Shown here piece after piece: positions 59,607 to 64,000 of a stretch of 64,000 nucleotides of DNA. The translations under genes and the position numbers were made by a program. A model generated the notes under the pieces. That model had not been told where the DNA came from and did not search any database. It saw only the letters and a list, made by a program, of their open reading frames with translations. Source of the DNA: JAPLDA01 sp043787975 (GTDB lineage Bacteria; Bacteroidota; Bacteroidia; AKYH767-A; 2013-40CM-41-45). How positions within the stretch are numbered: the first letter of the stretch is position 1; each line of letters begins with the position of its first letter. Location: positions 62,001-126,000 of the forward strand of contig JAYVUK010000001.1 in the NCBI GenBank assembly GCA_043787975.1, in the 5' to 3' direction.

Positions 59607-60574
59607 TATTTTCGAATAGTTCGTTTATAAAGGTTCATAATTTCAGAACAGATTAAATGCTCTGTCAGGCCAAGTTTGATAAGCACTTCTCTGCCGTTTG
59701 ATCGTTTATTGAGCCTTAATATTTCTTCAATTCCTTTTGCAAGTTGAAGTGAATCCTGCCTGGTTATCGCGTGAGGGGATGTCTGTACAATATTCTGCCT
59801 TACATCCCCGACGTCAACTGATACCACCGGAAGGTTGCAGCACATCGCTTCCTTTACAATGGTCGGGCTTCCTTCTGCATCACTGCATAATAATAAACAA
59901 TCGCACGCACTAAGCAATGATACAATTTTTTCAGGAGTAATTTTCCCGTCTAAAACTACCAATCGGCTTGTTGGAATTTGTTTATTTACCAATGTCGCTG
60001 TTGCTTCAGCAATGTCGCGTCTTTTTACCGGGGCGCCACTGTCATTAAACAAAATAATTTTTTCATCATCCGCAATTCCCGACTCTTTTCTGGCTTGGTG
60101 ATAATCGGAGGGAGTGAAAAATGTTTCATCAACACCCATCGGTAATACAACGGTTTTCCTTTTTCTCCACCACAGTTTTTGTTTTAATTTTTCGCTGACA
60201 CAAATAATCGCTGTGGCGCGCAATGCAGAAAGTTGCGACAGAAGTTTATTGAACACTTCTTTCAAGAAATTTTCTGATTTCAAAAAATTCAGATCGCTTC
60301 CATGATAGGTAATGATCAATGGCTTCATGTTACTGAAAGCGGCGAAAAATGATGTCATGGTTCCGTAATGACAATGGATCAGGTCAGGCTCAAAGGATTT
60401 TATTTTCTTTCTGAACCGAAAAAAATCCGAAGCCAATTCAAAAATTTGAGTGCGTGATTTCAAAAAAAATATTTCCTGTTGAATTCCCAACGACGCGAGA
60501 AAATTTACCTGTCGTTTTGCAAATATCATTGAATTACCATCTTCATTTCCCGGAATAACAAACAAGACCTTCAT
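59606..60574 (-). CDS. Glycosyltransferase family 4
   Basis: A 322-residue GT-B enzyme. The N-terminal half has MKVLFVIPGNEDGNSMIFAKRQVNFL and DLIHCHYGTMTSFFAAF (the 'HCHYG' acceptor region). The C-terminal half shows VLPMGVDETFF, the donor-binding SACDCLLLCSDAEGSPTIVKEAMCCNLPVVSVDVGDV (E-x7-E type). It is somewhat short for the family but complete. It lies upstream of the polymerase in the same direction. The sugar donor is unknown; it likely adds one residue of the surface glycan repeat. Confidence 0.88.
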   Translation of the reverse strand: MKVLFVIPGNEDGNSMIFAKRQVNFLASLGIQQEIFFLKSRTQIFELASDFFRFRKKIKSFEPDLIHCHYGTMTSFFAAFSNMKPLIITYHGSDLNFLKSENFLKEVFNKLLSQLSALRATAIICVSEKLKQKLWWRKRKTVVLPMGVDETFFTPSDYHQARKESGIADDEKIILFNDSGAPVKRRDIAEATATLVNKQIPTSRLVVLDGKITPEKIVSLLSACDCLLLCSDAEGSPTIVKEAMCCNLPVVSVDVGDVRQNIVQTSPHAITRQDSLQLAKGIEEILRLNKRSNGREVLIKLGLTEHLICSEIMNLYKRTIRK

Positions 60575-60724
60575 GAGAATAAGAGTTTTACAACAGGTGT
60601 GTCAGAAATGTTATTTCTTACATTTGCTGCAATATTAAAAATAACCACCTTATATTCGAAAATAAATGTTCAGATCGGTAATTTTTTTTAATGCTGACAG
60701 TTTGTTTTTAATGCAGTTTTCGAA

Positions 60725-61936
60725 ATGAGAATATTGATTCTTACCCAATATTTTCCTCCTGAAACAGGAGCACCGCAAAATCGTCTTTCAGGTTTGGCAA
60801 AGGAGTTAAAGAAAAATGGTGTGGAAGTAGTTGTGCTGACAGCAATGCCCAATTACCCGGAAATGAAAATCCAGGATAAGTACAAAGGCAAACTATTTTT
60901 TAAGGAAACCAGGGATGAAACAGATGTCTACAGAGGCTGGATTTTCGTCTCGCAAAAAAGATCGGTGTTCATACGCTTACTGAATTACTTTTCATTTGTG
61001 GTGACATCAATTTTCGTTTCATGTCGAATAAAGGGAAACTTTGACTATGTTTTTTGCGAATCACCTCCCTTGTTTCTGGGCATCAGCGGATGGTTAATCA
61101 GCAAATGGAAGAGCGCAAAATTTATTTTCAATGTTTCGGATCTGTGGCCTGAGAGCGCTGAAAAACTTGGCATCATCAGCAATAAGTCTTTCCTCAGGTT
61201 AGCAACCAAATTAGAAGAATTTTTTTACAAGAAAGCTGTATTAATTACAGGACAAACACAAGGAATTGTAGAGAATATCAGGAGCCGGTTTCCTGCTAAA
61301 AATGTTCATTGGCTTCCCAATGGAATTGACAAAGATCAATTCCTGAATCCTGGGATCAAATCTGTTCGTACAGAGCTGGGATACGCTGACAAAGATTTTA
61401 TTTTGGTTTATGCCGGGATTTTCGGTCATGCCCAGGGATTGGAAGTAATTTTAAATGCTGCGGGAAGACTAAAGGACTATTCCGAAATCAAATTTTTGCT
61501 TGTTGGAGATGGACCTGAAAAGAATTCTCTCTTGCTGAAAAAGGAAACGCAGAATTGTTCGAATGTTCAATTTCATCCGTCTGTTTCAAAGGAAAAAATT
61601 CTGAACATTATTTATTCAAGCGACGCCTCGGTTATTCCATTGAAAAAATTAGATCTTTTTAAAGGAGCAATTCCATCAAAAATTTTTGAAAATTTAATTT
61701 TGAAGAAACCAATTATTCTCGGTGTTGACGGAGAGGCGAGGGAATTATTTATTGAAAAAGGAAAGTGTGGAATTTATTTTACTCCGGAGGACGATCAATC
61801 GCTTGCTGATGCGGTTTTGCAGTTGTACAATTCCGCGGACATGCAAAGCAGGTTAGGTGAGAACGGAAAGCATTTTGTGTTGGAAAATTTCACACGGGAT
61901 AAGATTACAAAAGTATTTTTGGAAAATCTCAACTAA
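60725..61936 (+). CDS. Glycosyltransferase family 4 (WbuB-like)
   Basis: A 403-residue GT-B enzyme with ILILTQYFPPETGAPQNRLSGLAKELKKNGVEVVVLTAMPNYPEMKI at the N-terminus, the typical opening of WbuB-type fucosamine/rhamnose transferases. Then come VFCESPPLFLGISGWLI, NVSDLWPESA and the donor site GVDGEARELFIEKGKCGIYFTPED. The C-terminal part has IIYSSDASVIPLKKLDLFKGAIPSKIFENLI. It is encoded on the plus strand, divergent from the other GT4 gene. It probably transfers a deoxy-amino sugar; specificity unproven. Confidence 0.9.
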   Translation: MRILILTQYFPPETGAPQNRLSGLAKELKKNGVEVVVLTAMPNYPEMKIQDKYKGKLFFKETRDETDVYRGWIFVSQKRSVFIRLLNYFSFVVTSIFVSCRIKGNFDYVFCESPPLFLGISGWLISKWKSAKFIFNVSDLWPESAEKLGIISNKSFLRLATKLEEFFYKKAVLITGQTQGIVENIRSRFPAKNVHWLPNGIDKDQFLNPGIKSVRTELGYADKDFILVYAGIFGHAQGLEVILNAAGRLKDYSEIKFLLVGDGPEKNSLLLKKETQNCSNVQFHPSVSKEKILNIIYSSDASVIPLKKLDLFKGAIPSKIFENLILKKPIILGVDGEARELFIEKGKCGIYFTPEDDQSLADAVLQLYNSADMQSRLGENGKHFVLENFTRDKITKVFLENLN

Positions 61937-61947
61937 CCAAATTGCAC

Positions 61948-61977
61948 TTTGGTTCGTCAAAAACATTCGCATCTTTG
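61948..61977 (+). promoter_or_regulatory. Promoter of the 2-epimerase gene
   Basis: TTTG at 61948-61951, 18-nt spacer, CATCTTTG at 61970-61977 (one mismatch), 26 nt before ATG 62004. It excludes the longer frame from 61857 as the start. Confidence 0.6.
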
Positions 61978-62003
61978 CGCTTCAATCTGTTACCTGTTTC
62001 CGT

Positions 62004-63065
62004 ATGAAGATTCTTACCATCATCGGTGCCCGACCTCAATTTATCAAGGCTGCCGTTGTAAGCCGCGAGTTGAAGAAAGATAAGCGTTTTGCAGAAATAC
62101 TTGTCCACACAGGGCAACATTATGATGCAAACATGTCGGAGGTTTTTTTTAACGAACTCGATATTCCCGAACCACAATACAACCTGGAGATTAATGATAT
62201 GCCGAATGCTGTGATGACAGCCCGCATGATTGAAAAGATTCATGAAGTCATTCAAAAGGAATTACCTGATCGTGTATTGGTTTACGGGGATACGAATTCA
62301 ACGCTTGCTGGTGCAATTGCTGCGAAGCAAAATCACATTTCGCTTGCGCATGTTGAAGCGGGCCTGCGAAGCTTTAACATGAAAATGCCTGAAGAATTTA
62401 ACCGCATTCTGACAGACCGGATTTCCGATTTACTTTTTTGTCCTTCGGACGTTGCTTTGCAAAATCTCCGGAATGAAGGGTTTGATAATTTTAAATGCAG
62501 CCGGTTTTTGAGCGGAGATGTGATGTATGATGCTTCGTTGTTTTATAGCGAGCAGTCTGACAAGAAATCAGGTATTCTGAAAACGATAAACAAAAAGGAG
62601 TTCGTCCTAGTTACGCTGCACCGCGCTGAAAATGTGGATGACATTTCAACGCTCACTGCATTTTGTGAAACGTTGAATGAAATTAACAAGCAGGTTTCAG
62701 TGGTGCTTCCGGTTCATCCAAGGACCAAGAAGAAAATGTCTGAAGCAGGATTGAAGTTTGCGTTTGAAACGATAGATCCTGTTGGATACCTTGACATGGT
62801 TCAATTGTTAAAGAACTGCAGTTTAGTGATGACAGATAGTGGTGGATTGCAAAAGGAAGCATTCTTTTTCAAGAAACATTGCATAACGCTGCGCAACCAA
62901 ACGGAATGGACAGAATTAGTTGAACATGGATTTAATGTGTTAGCAGGTAGCAACAAGGAAAAAATTCTGAAAGAATTTTCTACCATGATGAACAAAAAAT
63001 CTGATTTCGATATTAAACTATATGGAGATGGAACTGCAGGGGCGCAAATTGTTAAGCAGTTATAA
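62004..63065 (+). CDS. wecB: UDP-N-acetylglucosamine 2-epimerase
   Basis: A 353-residue non-hydrolysing epimerase giving UDP-ManNAc from UDP-GlcNAc (or a related UDP-sugar). It begins MKILTIIGARPQFIKAAVVSREL, with LVYGDTNSTLAGAIAA, HVEAGLRSFNMKMPEEFNRILTDRISDLLFCPS, LVTLHRAENVDD and MTDSGGLQKEAFFF, all family signatures. Start ATG 62004 follows the homology start and lies after the promoter. It supplies a sugar for the surface glycan locus, in line with the WbuB-like transferase upstream. Confidence 0.93.
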   Translation: MKILTIIGARPQFIKAAVVSRELKKDKRFAEILVHTGQHYDANMSEVFFNELDIPEPQYNLEINDMPNAVMTARMIEKIHEVIQKELPDRVLVYGDTNSTLAGAIAAKQNHISLAHVEAGLRSFNMKMPEEFNRILTDRISDLLFCPSDVALQNLRNEGFDNFKCSRFLSGDVMYDASLFYSEQSDKKSGILKTINKKEFVLVTLHRAENVDDISTLTAFCETLNEINKQVSVVLPVHPRTKKKMSEAGLKFAFETIDPVGYLDMVQLLKNCSLVMTDSGGLQKEAFFFKKHCITLRNQTEWTELVEHGFNVLAGSNKEKILKEFSTMMNKKSDFDIKLYGDGTAGAQIVKQL

Positions 63066-63123
63066 ATCGCATTACTTGAGAAATAATTTTAAATGTCAAA
63101 AGTATTTTTTAGCGGCAACGAAT

Positions 63124-64000
63124 AATGAAATCAGTTAGTTCAGATATTTCCACGCCGGAATTCAGATCCCGTAAGTTGATTGATATTTTATTGGGTGCTT
63201 CCGTATTTTTTATTCCCATGCTGCCTTTTGTTACTTCCATTCTCTGGGGAGTGATTTGTATTTATTGGATTTTTGCAAATGGATTCTCAAAGGAAAGTTA
63301 CCTGTTGCTTAAAAAAACTCCGATCATTATATTTATCTTTTTTTATCTCTATCATGTTATTGGAATGTTTTGGACAACCGATTGGGAGGTAGGTTTAAGG
63401 GATCTGACGATTAAGATTCCAATGATTCTTTTCCCTTTATTTTTTTGTGTGTATAGGATTGGCAATAGAACAATACGCTTTATTAAAACCGGGCTGATCA
63501 CCGGATGCATCATCGCCAGCTTAATTTGTTTTGTCAATTCCTGCATCAAATATTCTCATACGCATGATTATGCCATGTTCTTTTATACCTATTACTCCTT
63601 CCTGTTGCATCCCGGATATTTTGCAATGACATTAAATCTGGCTGTCCTATTGACTTTGAATATGTATTTTTTTAGTGAGGAAATAACCTGGATGAAGAGC
63701 AAAATTATTTTTTCAATCGTATCCATTTATTTTTTACTCGTGATCATTATTCTCTCATCTAAGATGGCGTTGATAACGACCGTCATTACGGTTCCGATCT
63801 ACCTTATCCTTGAAGCACAAAAAAGAAATAAAGTAAAAAGTATATTGAAACTGATATTTATTTCGATGGTAGTTTCTGTATTTATTTTTATCGGATATTT
63901 AAAAGTGTTCGATCGGTTTTCGCAAGTAACAAATGCGATTGAAGCGTACTCAAATGAAAATATTCCCCGCACAGATGAGTACTACAACAGTTCCACATTG
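63124..64000 (+). CDS. O-antigen ligase/polymerase-like membrane protein, 3' cut by window
   Basis: The frame opens at ATG 63124 (MKSVSSDISTPEFRSRKLIDILLG) and stays open to the end of the window, about 292 codons. It is very hydrophobic, with at least seven membrane helices, and contains YLYHVIGMFWTTDWEVGLRDLTIKIPMILFPLFF, the early region of the O-antigen ligase (Wzy_C/WaaL) family. Later come LLHPGYFAMTLNLAVLL and ILSSKMALITTVITV (compare SS.S/T..L motifs). The conserved periplasmic loop with the catalytic His would lie beyond the window. Ligase or polymerase role cannot be separated. Confidence 0.72.

Noticed and set aside
61857..62003. 49-residue N-terminal extension of the 2-epimerase
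   Set aside because: It overlaps the end of the previous gene and its own promoter, and the family starts at MKILTIIGARPQ.

Overview
The window reads as a chromosomal segment of a free-living, AT-rich member of the Bacteroidota. The evidence is: many secreted proteins with type IX secretion (T9SS) C-terminal sorting domains, including two giant PKD-repeat proteins with the CHU_C/gliding-type C-terminus; a bacillithiol BshC; an OmpA/PD40/TPR protein of PorE type; and intergenic promoters of the Bacteroidota form TTTG-N18-23-TAnnTTTG, of which about ten are visible. I do not see tRNA or rRNA genes, prophage, CRISPR or classical insertion sequences. Ribosome binding sites are weak, as usual in this phylum.

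Layout. 1-9.7 kb: the end of a PspC-like gene, an OmpA lipoprotein, a frameshifted TfoX-like gene translationally joined to a cytochrome P450, a cytosolic trypsin-fold protein, a T9SS-secreted protein, a nucleoside phosphorylase divergent from two tandem double-UspA genes, and small lipoproteins. 9.7-24.8 kb: a large secreted protein, bshC, a 46-residue membrane microprotein, two tandem eight-PKD T9SS proteins duplicated together with their promoters, mltG, a phosphohexomutase and a DUF2279 protein. 24.9-42.2 kb: mostly housekeeping genes (Smr, FAH hydrolase, exonuclease, acyltransferase E2, recR, symporter, LysM/RlpA-like protein, inositol phosphatase, lgt, mtaB), with a REP-associated tyrosine transposase (RAYT) and a four-helix-bundle (S23) gene between them. 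42.3-54.1 kb: an LTA-synthase-like sulfatase, lipoproteins, T9SS proteins, OsmC, a PorE-like OmpA protein, TrmO, an M23 peptidase and a T9SS gene remnant. 54.3-56.9 kb: a coiled-coil gene, zapA, a probable 6S RNA and rny (RNase Y). 56.9-64 kb: a surface polysaccharide locus (flippase, polymerase, two GT4 glycosyltransferases, UDP-GlcNAc 2-epimerase, O-antigen ligase/polymerase cut by the window end).

The most unusual signal is not a gene. More than a dozen sites carry tandem arrays of 7-nt units (8-nt at two loci). The words differ from locus to locus (GTTTACA/GTTTACG, AGTTCTT/AGTTCAA, GTCGACA, GGAAACA, GTTCATTA, ATTTGCAA) but the layout recurs: either one run of units, or about four units facing about four inverted units so that the locus folds into a hairpin. 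They sit at gene ends, in leaders, next to -7 boxes, across start regions and, in mtaB, inside the coding sequence without breaking the frame. Together with a RAYT gene that carries a perfect 28-bp palindrome in its own reading frame and a 100-bp inverted-repeat element at the start of the DUF2279 gene, this suggests an active short-repeat economy in this genome.

All functional calls come from reading motifs by eye. No database search was possible, so family names are recognition calls and start sites are judgements from conservation, promoter position and repeat boundaries.
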